Program-made: the position numbers and the translations under genes
Source: Loripinus fragilis
Taxonomy: Eukaryota; Mollusca; Bivalvia; Lucinida; Lucinidae
DNA: 64,000 nucleotides
Reading direction: 5' to 3'
Assembly: GCA_964019695.1 (NCBI GenBank)
Contig: OZ026524.1
Location: 25,646,164 to 25,710,163, forward strand
Shown here: positions 11,324 to 22,902 of the stretch, one piece after another
Position numbering within the stretch: the stretch's first letter is position 1
How the letters are laid out: each line of letters starts with the position of its first letter
The notes under the pieces: model-generated
Told to the model about the DNA's origin: nothing
The model's input: the letters and a program-made list of their open reading frames with translations, nothing else
The model's database searches: none

Positions 11324-11935
11324 GTTGCTAAGCAACCGAAAGAACGTCATGCGTTCACGCCAGAATATAGCGTTGCCATGGAACACTGTACAAAATTGAA
11401 GTGTCATCAAATTATGCATTTGTTGCTAATAAAGTGTTTGAAAGTATTTTGTTAAATGCAACAACTGAGACTACATAAATAAAAGGAAAATTTTCTAAAT
11501 TTTCGGAATATTTCACCCCAAAATGTACCCCACCCACCAGTAATGGTTCATTCTAGAGCAATATCATCAACTAAGTATCAGATCAAATTGACCATTTCAT
11601 TGTGTTCAGTAACTGTTTTTGATATCTGATACATATCTTGAATATTTCCATGAATAAACGGTTGCCATAGCAACAAAATCTGGTGTTTTTTGTTAGAAAT
11701 TGAATTTCTATCGAATTTGGTTGCTAGGCAACGAACATCGCTGGTATTGTAATTACTTTCTATTTCACTTCTTCAAAACATTGCTGACAAATTGTTTGAT
11801 ACAGTTGGCGAGATAAAAGGTCCGTTATTATACTGTTTTAGATTTGAAATGATTTTAAATTCATGGCTGCTTAGTCAGAAGTGTCTTCAGCGCGAACGCA
11901 TATCGTTGAGAGACGGTCTTCGGTTGCCTAGCAAC
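11324..11935. promoter_or_regulatory. Cluster of X-box (RFX-type) palindromes
   Basis: GTTGCTAAGCAAC (11324), GTTGCCATGGAAC (11372), GTTGCCATAGCAAC (11661), GTTGCTAGGCAAC (11720) and GTTGCCTAGCAAC (11923). Three fit the RFX consensus GTNRCC(0-3N)RGYAAC exactly on one strand or the other, and two are near matches. They lie in the extra right-arm segment of the 5.5 kb TIR element. Binding is not shown. Confidence 0.45.
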
Positions 11936-12081
11936 AGCACATTGAAGATAATAATACGTCAACTTCTTTATACAATGAAGCCCGAAGGTTCATTCTATAT
12001 GCGTTTTAAGTTTCAATCAAAAGTGCCTACCCAGTAAAAAGATATAAACCAACTCTCAGTTGTTTTTGACTGACCCTCGTA

Positions 12082-13068
12082 GTACGCATTGATAGCTAGT
12101 AAGGACATTTCTCAAGATTGGCACCAACTGTTAATTGGCTTAGCACTTTTCAATTTAAAGGATTCTTTCATGGTCTTTCTACTATATGTGTATATAGAAA
12201 GATCCTGATTTTCCAACAGATATTGATGTAATAATTATGCGATAGTCAACTTTGTGGTTTAAGTGTTTTCAAAAATATAATGTATTATTTCCATAGAGAT
12301 TGTTTTTATGTTGGCAAACGTGCAGACTCTGATGAAATGCCGCATTATGCGGAATTTCATCTGGGTCTTCACCATTTGCCAAAGAACCTGTTTACAGGAC
12401 CCAGAATGAAAGGGTTAAGCTTTGTTTGCTAATTCAGTTAAATGAATAACAGTCAACCCTCTTTGTAACGACCATATTTGTTCCAAGCTATCCTTGACGT
12501 TAAAGTGAATTTGCTGTTTTAAAGAAATCCCAGGTATCTACATCATAATCATTTGATATAAGAAAATATTATTCATCTGAATTTTAATGCTATTATTCCA
12601 AATGTATAGATACTTTCAATTTCATGTTGCATCAAAATGCACAAAGCCTCCCTCATAACAAATGTGACAGAAACCTGTTCATGCAAAAGACCTTAACCTG
12701 ATTACCAAATTGGCTGACACATGGTTAAAATTCTATTATAATTAATTTATTTTCAATAAAAAATGTCAAAATCGGACAATAATGAGTTTGGTTGATAGTG
12801 TATGCAAATGATTAATACTACTATCTTTATTTGGGTGTAGGATAAACAGCTGCAGATAAACCAACAGCTTTGAAGCGTGACTCTATTTACAATATTGATA
12901 TGTTGTTCTAGAAAAAAGAGTTTCAGGCATTTATTTACATTTACTATAAAAACTTTGACATGCACATATGTTCTAGCCGGACTGGCTCATTCTACGTATT
13001 CTGCATCGATCGTTTAAAATAGAAAGACCCAAAGGTCAATGGTCAGAAGTCGTAGTACATATATATAT
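12082..13068. other. Unannotated intron stretch
   Basis: Only a short palindromic MITE-like piece is seen (12312-12381, GGCAAACGTGCAGACTC against ATTTGCC at the far end). No gene. Confidence 0.6.
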
Positions 13069-16000
13069 ATTTCCGCACTTCTGATATTTATCTAATTTCA
13101 CTTGTATCCTTGGATCCATCAGGCTTTCACTTGCGAACGAAATAGATGCCATGCATTGAAAAGGAACCAATATACGACATGTACTGCATCAGGCGTCGTC
13201 AATATCAGCGCTTCCTGAACATCCTTTTTTGGGGATGTCTCAGTGGCGCAGTTGGTAGCGTCAATGTCTGGTGTGGTGCTAGGCGGTGTTGTCGAGGTCG
13301 TGGGTTCGAATCTCGCTAGAGGCAAAATATTTACAGCATCTATCGGCTCAGTTGATTCACCATATCCCTCTGTATTTATCTACTGTCTGAATCTGCATCA
13401 GTTTCTGATCCTGTGTAGCTCGAAAGCAATGATGTTTGTGAAATTATATTTCCGCACTTCTGATATATATCTAATTTCACTTGTATCCTTGGATCCATCA
13501 GGCTTTCACTTGCGAACGAAATAGATGCCATGCATTGAAAAGGAACCAATATACGACATGTACTGCATCAGGCGTCGTCAATATCAGCGCTTCCTGAACA
13601 TCCTTTTTTGGGGATGTCTCAGTGGCGCAGTAGGTAGCGTCAATGTCTGGTGTGGTGCTAGGCGGTGTTGTCGAGGTCGTGGGTTCGAATCTCGCTAGAA
13701 GCAAAATATTTACAGCATCTATCGGCTCAGTTGATTCACCATATCCCTCTGTATTTATCTACTGTCTGAATCTGCATCAGTTTCTGATCCTGTGTAGCTC
13801 GAAAGCAATGATGTTTGTGAAATTATATTTCCGCACTTCTGATATTTATCTAATTTCACTTGTATCCTTGGATCCATCAGGCTTTCACTTGCGAACGAAA
13901 TAGATGCCATGCATTGAAAAGGAACCAATATACGACATGTACTGCATCAGGCGTCGTCAATATCAGCGCTTCCTGAACATCCTTTTTTGGGGATGTCTCA
14001 GTGGCGCAGTTGGTAGCGTCAATGTCTGGTGTGGTGCTAGGCGGTGTTGTCGAGGTCGTGGGTTCGAATCTCGCTAGAGGCAAAATATTTACAGCATCTA
14101 TCGGCTCAGTTGATTCACCATATCCCTCTGTATTTATCTACTGTCTGAATCTGCATCAGTTTCTGATCCTGTGTAGCTCGAAAGCAATGATGTTTGTGAA
14201 ATTATATTTCCGCACTTCTGATATTTATCTAATTTCACTTGTATCCTTGGATCCATCAGGCTTTCACTTGCGAACGAAATAGATGCCATGCATTGAAAAG
14301 GAACCAATATACGACATGTACTGCATCAGGCGTCGTCAATATCAGCGCTTCCTGAACATCCTTTTTTGGGGATGTCTCAGTGGCGCAGTTGGTAGCGTCA
14401 ATGTCTGGTGTGGTGCTAGGCGGTGTTGTCGAGGTCGTGGGTTCGAATCTCGCTAGAGGCAAAATATTTACAGCATCTATCGGCTCAGTTGATTCACCAT
14501 ATCCCTCTGTATTTATCTACTGTCTGAATCTGCATCAGTTTCTGATCCTGTGTAGCTCGAAAGCAATGATGTTTGTGAAATTATATTTCCCCACTTCTGA
14601 TATTTATCTAATTTCACTTGTATCCTTGGATCCATCAGGCTTTCACTTGCGAACGAAATAGATGCCATGCATTGAAAAGGAACCAATATACGACATGTAC
14701 TGCATCAGGCGTCGTCAATATCAGCGCTTCCTGAACATCCTTTTTTGGGGATGTCTCAGTGGCGCAGTTGGTAGCGTCAATGTCTGGTGTGGTGCTAGGC
14801 GGTGTTGTCGAGGTCGTGGGTTCGAATCTCGCTAGAGGCAAAATATTTACAGCATCTATCGGCTCAGTTGATTCACCATATCCCTCTGTATTTATCTACT
14901 GTCTGAATCTGCATCAGTTTCTGATCCTGTGTAGCTCGAAAGCAATGATGTTTGTGAAATTATATTTCCGCACTTCTGATATTTATCTAATTTCACTTGT
15001 ATCCTTGGATCCATCAGGCTTTCACTTGCGAACGAAATAGATGCCATGCATTGAAAAGGAACCAATATACGACATGTACTGCATCAGGCGTCGTCAATAT
15101 CAGCGCTTCCTGAACATCCTTTTTTGGGGATGTCTCAGTGGCGCAGTTGGTAGCGTCAATGTCTGGTGTGGTGCTAGGCGGTGTTGTCGAGGTCGTGGGT
15201 TCGAATCTCGCTAGAGGCAAAATATTTACAGCATCTATCGGCTCAGTTGATTCACCATATCCCTCTGTATTTATCTACTGTCTGAATCTGCATCAGTTTC
15301 TGATCCTGTGTAGCTCGAAAGCAATGATGTTTGTGAAATTATATTTCCGCACTTCTGATATTTATCTAATTTCACTTGTATCCTTGGATCCATCAGGCTT
15401 TCACTTGCGAACGAAATAGATGCCATGCATTGAAAAGGAACCAATATACGACATGTACTGCATCAGGCGTCGTCAATATCAGCGCTTCCTGAACATCCTT
15501 TTTTGGGGATGTCTCAGTGGCGCAGTTGGTAGCGTCAATGTCTGGTGTGGTGCTAGGCGGTGTTGTCGAGGTCGTGGGTTCGAATCTCGCTAGAGGCAAA
15601 ATATTTACAGCATCTATCGGCTCAGTTGATTCACCAAATCCCTCTGTATTTATCTACTGTCTGAATCTGCATCAGTTTCTGATCCTGTGTAGCTCGAAAG
15701 CAATGATGTTTGTGAAATTATATTTCCGCACTTCTGATATTTATCTAATTTCACTTGTATCCTTGGATCCATCAGGCTTTCACTTGCGAACGAAATAGAT
15801 GCCATGCATTGAAAAGGAACCAATATACGATATGTACTGCATCAGGCGTCGTCATTATCAGCGCTTCCTGAACATCCTTTTTTGGGGATGTCTCAGTGGC
15901 GCAGTTGGTAGCGTCAATGTCTGGTGTGGTGCTAGGCGGTGTTGTCGAGGTCGTGGGTTCGAATTTCGCTAGAGGCAAAATATTTACAGCATCTATCGGC

Positions 16001-19000
16001 TCAGTTGATTCACCATATCCCTCTGTATTTATCTACTGTCTGAATCTGCATCAGTTTCTGATCCTGTGTAGCTCGAAAGCAATGATGTTTGTGAAATTAT
16101 ATTTCCGCACTTCTGATATTTATCTAATTTCACTTGTATCCTTGGATCCATCAGGCTTTCACTTGCGAACGAAATAGATGCCATGCATTGAAAAGGAACC
16201 AATATACGACATGTACTGCATCAGGCGTCGTCAATATCAGCGCTTCCTGAACATCCTTTTTTGGGGATGTCTCAGTGGCGCAGTTGGTAGCGTCAATGTC
16301 TGGTGTGGTGCTAGGCGGTGTTGTCGAGGTCGTGGGTTCGAATCTCGCTAGAGGCAAAATATTTACAGCATCTATCGGCTCAGTTGATTCACCATATCCC
16401 TCTGTATTTATCTACTGTCTGAATCTGCATCAGTTTCTGATCCTGTGTAGCTCGAAAGCAATGATGTTTGTGAAATTATATTTCCGCACTTCTGATATTT
16501 ATCTAATTTCACTTGTATCCTTGGATCCATCAGGCTTTCACTTGCGAACGAAATAGATGCCATGCATTGAAAAGGAACCAATATACGACATGTACTGCAT
16601 CAGGCGTCGTCAATATCAGCGCTTCCTGAACATCCTTTTTTGGGGATGTCTCAGTGGCGCAGTTGGTAGCGTCAATGTCTGGTGTGGTGCTAGGCGGTGT
16701 TGTCGAGGTCGTGGGTTCGAATCTCGCTAGAGGCAAAATATTTACAGCATCTATCGGCTCAGTTGATTCACCATATCCCTCTGTATTTATCTACTGTCTG
16801 AATCTGCATCAGTTTCTGATCCTGTGTAGCTCGAAAGCAATGATGTTTGTGAAATTATATTTCCGCACTTCTGATATTTATCTAATTTCACTTGTATCCT
16901 TGGATCCATCAGGCTTTCACTTGCGAACGAAATAGATGCCATGCATTGAAAAGGAACCAATATACGACATGTACTGCATCAGGCGTCGTCAATATCAGCG
17001 CTTCCTGAACATCCTTTTTTGGGGATGTCTCAGTGGCGCAGTTGGTAGCGTCAATGTCTGGTGTGGTGCTAGGCGGTGTTGTCGAGGTCGTGGGTTCGAA
17101 TCTCGCTAGAGGCAAAATATTTACAGCATCTATCGGCTCAGTTGATTCACCATATCCCTCTGTATTTATCTACTGTCTGAATCTGCATCAGTTTCTGATC
17201 CTGTGTAGCTCGAAAGCAATGATGTTTGTGAAATTATATTTCCGCACTTCTGATATTTATCTAATTTCACTTGTATCCTTGGATCCATCAGGCTTTCACT
17301 TGCGAACGAAATAGATGCCATGCATTGAAAAGGAACCAATATACGACATGTACTGCATCAGGCGTCGTCAATATCAGCGCTTCCTGAACATCCTTTTTTG
17401 GGGATGTCTCAGTGGCGCAGTTGGTAGCGTCAATGTCTGGTGTGGTGCTAGGCGGTGTTGTCGAGGTCGTGGGTTCGAATCTCGCTAGAGGCAAAATATT
17501 TACAGCATCTATCGGCTCAGTTGATTCACCATATCCCTCTGTATTTATCTACTGTCTGAATCTGCATCAGTTTCTGATCCTGTGTAGCTCGAAAGCAATG
17601 ATGTTTGTGAAATTATATTTCCGCACTTCTGATATTTATCTAATTTCACTTGTATCCTTGGATCCATCAGGCTTTCACTTGCGAACGAAATAGATGCCAT
17701 GCATTGAAAAGGAACCAATATACGACATGTACTGCATCAGGCGTCGTCAATATCAGCGCTTCCTGAACATCCTTTTTTGGGGATGTCTCAGTGGCGCAGT
17801 TGGTAGCGTCAATGTCTGGTGTGGTGCTAGGCGGTGTTGTCGAGGTCGTGGGTTCGAATCTCGCTAGAGGCAAAATATTTACAGCATCTATCGGCTCAGT
17901 TGATTCACCATATCCCTCTGTATTTATCTACTGTCTGAATCTGCATCAGTTTCTGATCCTGTGTAGCTCGAAAGCAATGATGTTTGTGAAATTATATTTC
18001 CGCACTTCTGATATTTATCTAATTTCACTTGTATCCTTGGATCCATCAGGCTTTCACTTGCGAACGAAATAGATGCCATGCATTGAAAAGGAACCAATAT
18101 ACGACATGTACTGCATCAGGCGTCGTCAATATCAGCGCTTCCTGAACATCCTTTTTTGGGGATGTCTCAGTGGCGCAGTTGGTAGCGTCAATGTCTGGTG
18201 TGGTGCTAGGCGGTGTTGTCGAGGTCGTGGGTTCGAATCTCGCTAGAGGCAAAATATTTACAGCATCTATCGGCTCAGTTGATTCACCATATCCCTCTGT
18301 ATTTATCTACTGTCTGAATCTGCATCAGTTTCTGATCCTGTGTAGCTCGAAAGCAATGATGTTTGTGAAATTATATTTCCGCACTTCTGATATTTATCTA
18401 ATTTCACTTGTATCCTTGGATCCATCAGGCTTTCACTTGCGAACGAAATAGATGCCATGCATTGAAAAGGAACCAATATACGACATGTACTGCATCAGGC
18501 GTCGTCAATATCAGCGCTTCCTGAACATCCTTTTTTGGGGATGTCTCAGTGGCGCAGTTGGTAGCGTCAATGTCTGGTGTGGTGCTAGGCGGTGTTGTCG
18601 AGGTCGTGGGTTCGAATCTCGCTAGAGGCAAAATATTTACAGCATCTATCGGCTCAGTTGATTCACCATATCCCTCTGTATTTATCTACTGTCTGAATCT
18701 GCATCAGTTTCTGATCCTGTGTAGCTCGAAAGCAATGATGTTTGTGAAATTATATTTCCGCACTTCTGATATTTATCTAATTTCACTTGTATCCTTGGAT
18801 CCATCAGGCTTTCACTTGCGAACGAAATAGATGCCATGCATTGAAAAGGAACCAATATACGACATGTACTGCATCAGGCGTCGTCAATATCAGCGCTTCC
18901 TGAACATCCTTTTTTGGGGATGTCTCAGTGGCGCAGTTGGTAGCGTCAATGTCTGGTGTGGTGCTAGGCGGTGTTGTCGAGGTCGTGGGTTCGAATCTCG

Positions 19001-20948
19001 CTAGAGGCAAAATATTTACAGCATCTATCGGCTCAGTTGATTCACCATATCCCTCTGTATTTATCTACTGTCTGAATCTGCATCAGTTTCTGATCCTGTG
19101 TAGCTCGAAAGCAATGATGTTTGTGAAATTATATTTCCGCACTTCTGATATTTATCTAATTTCACTTGTATCCTTGGATCCATCAGGCTTTCACTTGCGA
19201 ACGAAATAGATGCCATGCATTGAAAAGGAACCAATATACGACATGTACTGCATCAGGCGTCGTCAATATCAGCGCTTCCTGAACATCCTTTTTTGGGGAT
19301 GTCTCAGTGGCGCAGTTGGTAGCGTCAATGTCTGGTGTGGTGCTAGGCGGTGTTGTCGAGGTCGTGGGTTCGAATCTCGCTAGAGGCAAAATATTTACAG
19401 CATCTATCGGCTCAGTTGATTCACCATATCCCTCTGTATTTATCTACTGTCTGAATCTGCATCAGTTTCTGATCCTGTGTAGCTCGAAAGCAATGATGTT
19501 TGTGAAATTATATTTCCGCACTTCTGATATTTATCTAATTTCACTTGTATCCTTGGATCCATCAGGCTTTCACTTGCGAACGAAATAGATGCCATGCATT
19601 GAAAAGGAACCAATATACGACATGTACTGCATCAGGCGTCGTCAATATCAGCGCTTCCTGAACATCCTTTTTTGGGGATGTCTCAGTGGCGCAGTTGGTA
19701 GCGTCAATGTCTGGTGTGGTGCTAGGCGGTGTTGTCGAGGTCGTGGGTTCGAATCTCGCTAGAGGCAAAATATTTACAGCATCTATCGGCTCAGTTGATT
19801 CACCATATCCCTCTGTATTTATCTACTGTCTGAATCTGCATCAGTTTCTGATCCTGTGTAGCTCGAAAGCAATGATGTTTGTGAAATTATATTTCCGCAC
19901 TTCTGATATTTATCTAATTTCACTTGTATCCTTGGATCCATCAGGCTTTCACTTGCGAACGAAATAGATGCCATGCATTGAAAAGGAACCAATATACGAC
20001 ATGTACTGCATCAGGCGTCGTCAATATCAGCGCTTCCTGAACATCCTTTTTTGGGGATGTCTCAGTGGCGCAGTTGGTAGCGTCAATGTCTGGTGTGGTG
20101 CTAGGCAGTGTTGTCGAGGTCGTGGGTTCGAATCTCGCTAGAGGCAAAATATTTACAGCATCTATCGGCTCAGTTGATTCACCATATCCCTCTGTATTTA
20201 TCTACTGTCTGAATCTGCATCAGTTTCTGATCCTGTGTAGCTCGAAAGCAATGATGTTTGTGAAATTATATTTCCGCACTTCTGATATTTATCTAATTTC
20301 ACTTGTATCCTTGGATCCATCAGGCTTTCACTTGCGAACGAAATAGATGCCATGCATTGAAAAGGAACCAATATACGACATGTACTGCATCAGGCGTCGT
20401 CAATATCAGCGCTTCCTGAACATCCTTTTTTGGGGATGTCTCAGTGGCGCAGTTGGTAGCGTCAATGTCTGGTGTGGTGCTAGGCGGTGTTGTCGAGGTC
20501 GTGGGTTCGAATCTCGCTAGAGGCAAAATATTTACAGCATCTATCGGCTCAGTTGATTCACCATATCCCTCTGTATTTATCTACTGTCTGAATCTGCATC
20601 AGTTTCTGATCCTGTGTAGCTCGAAAGCAATGATGTTTGTGAAATTATATTTCCGCACTTCTGATATTTATCTAATTTCACTTGTATCCTTGGATCCATC
20701 AGGCTTTCACTTGCGAACGAAATAGATGCCATGCATTGAAAAGGAACCAATATACGACATGTACTGCATCAGGCGTCGTCAATATCAGCGCTTCCTGAAC
20801 ATCCTTTTTTGGGGATGTCTCAGTGGCGCAGTTGGTAGCGTCAATGTCTGGTGTGGTGCTAGGCGGTGTTGTCGAGGTCGTGGGTTCGAATCTCGCTAGA
20901 GGCAAAATATTTACAGCATCTATCGGCTCAGTTGATTCACCATATCCC

Positions 20949-20952
<4 letters not shown>
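13069..20952 (+). repeat. Tandem array of a 379 bp unit, 20.8 copies, with tRNA-like head
   Basis: A period of exactly 379 bp runs from about 13069 to 20952 and contains 21 tRNA-like modules. Copies are almost identical. I saw single changes near 13469, 13632, 13700, 14591, 15636, 15831, 15854, 15964 and 20107, and no difference in the dozen or so units between about 16000 and 20100. Open frames of 93 codons (+) and 68 codons (-) recur in every unit. They contain the tRNA-like module, so I treat them as fortuitous. The array breaks off inside short TA-rich motifs on both sides. Confidence 0.97.
13237..13609 (+). ncRNA. Putative pol III transcription unit (representative of the array)
   Basis: The A box TGGCGCAGTTGG (13244-13255) fits TRGCNNAGYNGG; the B box GGTTCGAATCT is at 13303-13313. 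The 5' GTCTCAG can pair with TAGAGGC in six of seven positions, a D-stem GCGC/GCGT forms, and a T-stem GTGGG/CTCGC closes the TTCGAAT loop. The region between D and T arms is about 38 nt, as in class II tRNAs, but I find no convincing anticodon arm. The only run of four or more T in the 379 bp unit is T6 just before the next module (13604-13609), giving a predicted transcript of about 370 nt. Transcription is inferred. Confidence 0.5.

Positions 20953-21036
<84 letters not shown>
20953..21036. repeat. (TA)n microsatellite
   Basis: About 42 uninterrupted TA dinucleotides directly abut the right end of the 379 bp array. A shorter AT run also touches the left end (about 13059-13070). Confidence 0.98.
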
Positions 21037-21038
<2 letters not shown>

Positions 21039-21294
21039 CATAAGAGATTATATTTACTCCGTTTATAATCAAAAACACTGTTTGTTTTTCATTCACTCCA
21101 CTGTCTTTTTATTCGTAAATCGTGACGGCATTTACGCCCCACCCTCGAACTGACTTCACCCTATCTGAATATATTTTCTATGTTACGATTTAAAAGAATT
21201 TGCATTCAGTCATGATAAGGCTACCAGTTTATTATTGGAATACTTCCAAGTGTTGGAAATGGACGAAATGCATATATATGTGGTATTTACATAT

Positions 21295-21640
21295 TAGGCG
21301 TCATTTCAATGACGTCATCTTTTTGTTCTGATGCGAAGACAATATGGGCGACATTTTAATTTTAATTATTTACCCCCTAAGATTAAATTTGGTGCATTTC
21401 GACTGAAATTGGCACACAAAATGCAAGAAAGTCCTGATCCCCATATACTACAATGGGCATACCGTTTAAATTGCACTGATACAATATACGCTATTTTGAT
21501 GACGTCATAATGACGTCCAGACGTGAAACCCAGATGGGTGACCAGGTGATTTTCATTAGTTATCCCCTAAAGTTTGATTTGGTATAGGTCACCATAAATC
21601 GGCATCAAATTCGCACGGGAGTCCCGATCGCCCCTGACTA
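21295..21640 (+). repeat. Degenerate direct dimer (about 190 bp unit)
   Basis: Two halves share GACGTCAT, TTAATTATTTACCCCCTAAG versus TTAGTTATCCCCTAAAG, TTTGGTGCAT versus TTTGGTATAG, and AAGTCCTGATC versus GAGTCCCGATC. Non-coding. Confidence 0.55.
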
Positions 21641-21799
21641 ATATCTGTTCTCATATCGTTAAGTGTATATTCTGTTACAAAGAGGAAATTTTAATGGAAA
21701 AAGATCCGTTTCCTGCAAATTTATGTTGAATATTGAATATTCTGTTCTAAAGAGTGACATTATAAAGAGTTTTGACTGTAGCCGTTGTCATTATTTCAG

Positions 21800-21969
21800 G
21801 ATTTCTGAGAGACATCAGTGGTACTTACAAGATATCATTATACATGGCTGCAAGTGTGATGATTGTTGGTGGTATATTGTGTTCTATTTCATTGGTTCTT
21901 CATAGTCGCGCCAAAGCTAAAATATCGCGGGAAAGAGCTATGTCGGTTTTCACTGTGACACGATTTTAG
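21800..21969 (+). CDS. SLC16/MCT-like transporter, terminal exon 5
   Basis: Acceptor ttatttcag (21799); the phase-1 Gly codon is completed by GA. It reads GFLRDISGTYKISLYMAASV, then MIVGGILCSISLVLHSR and a short basic C-tail ending TRF before TAG at 21967-21969. GxLxDxxGxYxxxFYxAG and a final helix are the canonical last part of MCTs (TM11-TM12). It is separated from exon 4 by 15.8 kb of repeat-filled intron, but the frame and the family alignment continue exactly. The five exons total about 1.33 kb or 440 codons, slightly short of the usual 450-500. Confidence 0.9.
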
Positions 21970-22015
21970 AGGACGGGTGCGAGTTGCGTGGATACATAGA
22001 GGGATCTCAACTATG

Positions 22016-22253
22016 AGGCTTGTATAGGGGGTTACCAAATATCCCATATCTCTTGAAGTAAATAGGCAAGCATCCCTTATAAATTGGCAAATAACCATAT
22101 TATTAATTTTCCTAAATGCTCAATATCCATGAAAGTAATGAAAATATTGAACACAGTACATCCCATATCCCTGATAGTAAAATGGATAGTATCCTATATC
22201 CCTGGAAGTAAAATGGCAAATATCCTGTATCCCTAAAACCCCTATACAAGCCT
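22016..22253. mobile_element. MITE in the transporter 3' region
   Basis: Perfect 15 bp inverted ends AGGCTTGTATAGGGG (22016-22030) and CCCCTATACAAGCCT (22239-22253). The interior is a degenerate tandem of the type CATATCCCTGGAAGTAAAAT in four or five copies. Confidence 0.75.
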
Positions 22254-22319
22254 CCTAAACGGCATCAAAAGAGTGATACTTTAATTTGACCCTCAACAGC
22301 TTTGATCATGGAGACACTC

Positions 22320-22325
22320 AATAAA
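22320..22325 (+). other. Candidate polyadenylation signal of the transporter gene
   Basis: AATAAA lies 351 bp after the stop codon. It is the first canonical hexamer I noticed downstream. The intervening 3' region carries a small MITE (22016-22253). The assignment is by position only. Confidence 0.3.
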
Positions 22326-22669
22326 CATAGCCCCACTTTTTCTGGACTATACTCAGTACACCTCCTTTCACCAGTAACTGTAAACTGTCATACATTATTT
22401 AGCAATAGGGAGACAATACGACTGTTTGGTGGAAGAAGTTTACGGTCATGCGCACTCCCGTTTCCCAGTCGGAAGCGTTTTGATGATGTTGTTGTTGTAA
22501 CTTTATAATGTTGGTTTGTAATAATGGGTTATTTTATGAGGTCAATTCATCTAATAACATGTGCATGTGCAGTGTATTATTTTTACTTTCTTCATTCTTT
22601 TTTACATGTTTTCAATATGTCATGTGTTTAATGGTAAAACAATACACTACAGTTGTCTTCGTAAACCAA

Positions 22670-22902
22670 TTTATTGACGTTTGTTTGTTTTGTTTGTTTT
22701 AATTGATTCTTTACGTCCACTCAACAATCTTTCAGTTATGCGGGACGGTTCTTCCTGGGTTGAACCAGTACTAAGCTAGGATAAATGTGTCTTGCTCAAG
22801 GACAACAACGCAGTGACGCCGGTGAGGCTCGAACCCGCGGCCCTTCGGTCTCGAGTCAAGCACTCTACCACTGAGTCACTGCGCTCCCTATTTTATTGAC
22901 GT
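22670..22902 (-). mobile_element. SINE S1, minus-strand copy
   Basis: The body 22681-22891 reads as the complement of the family S1 SINE and ends with the A box near the right. Target duplications TTTATTGACGT lie at 22670-22680 and 22892-22902. Confidence 0.92.

Larger units (their letters stand above)
6540..12081. mobile_element. 5.5 kb TIR element with TA target duplication, no transposase seen
   Basis: Ends CGAGGGTCAGTCAAAAATAA (from 6542) and the complement of CGAGGGTCAGTCAAAAACAA (to 12079) match in 28 of 29 bases. TA flanks each side (6540-6541, 12080-12081). This is the signature of Tc1/mariner-type elements. Inverted similarity continues inward: 6626-6790 resembles the complement of about 11090-11262. 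The right arm carries about 740 bp more than the left. No frame longer than about 80 codons is present and I recognise no DDE motif, so it is non-autonomous or decayed, and much longer than usual for the group. Confidence 0.75.
6005..21799 (+). other. Intron 4 (15.8 kb): transposon plus tandem array
   Basis: Contains a MITE (6030-6242), a 5.5 kb TIR element (6542-12079), the 379 bp tandem array (13069-20952), a (TA)n run and a degenerate dimer (21295-21640). I see no coding sequence of any family. Confidence 0.85.

Noticed and set aside
13237..13330. Functional tRNA gene in each 379 bp unit
   Set aside because: The A and B boxes, acceptor and T-stem fit, but no anticodon arm can be formed and the D-to-T distance is long; called tRNA-like only.
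13243..21068. Recurring 93-codon (+) and 68-codon (-) open frames as a tandem gene family
   Set aside because: They overlap the tRNA-like head, repeat only because the unit repeats, overlap on both strands and resemble no protein family.
20953..21153. Frames with IYIYIY runs
   Set aside because: Translation of the (TA)n microsatellite.
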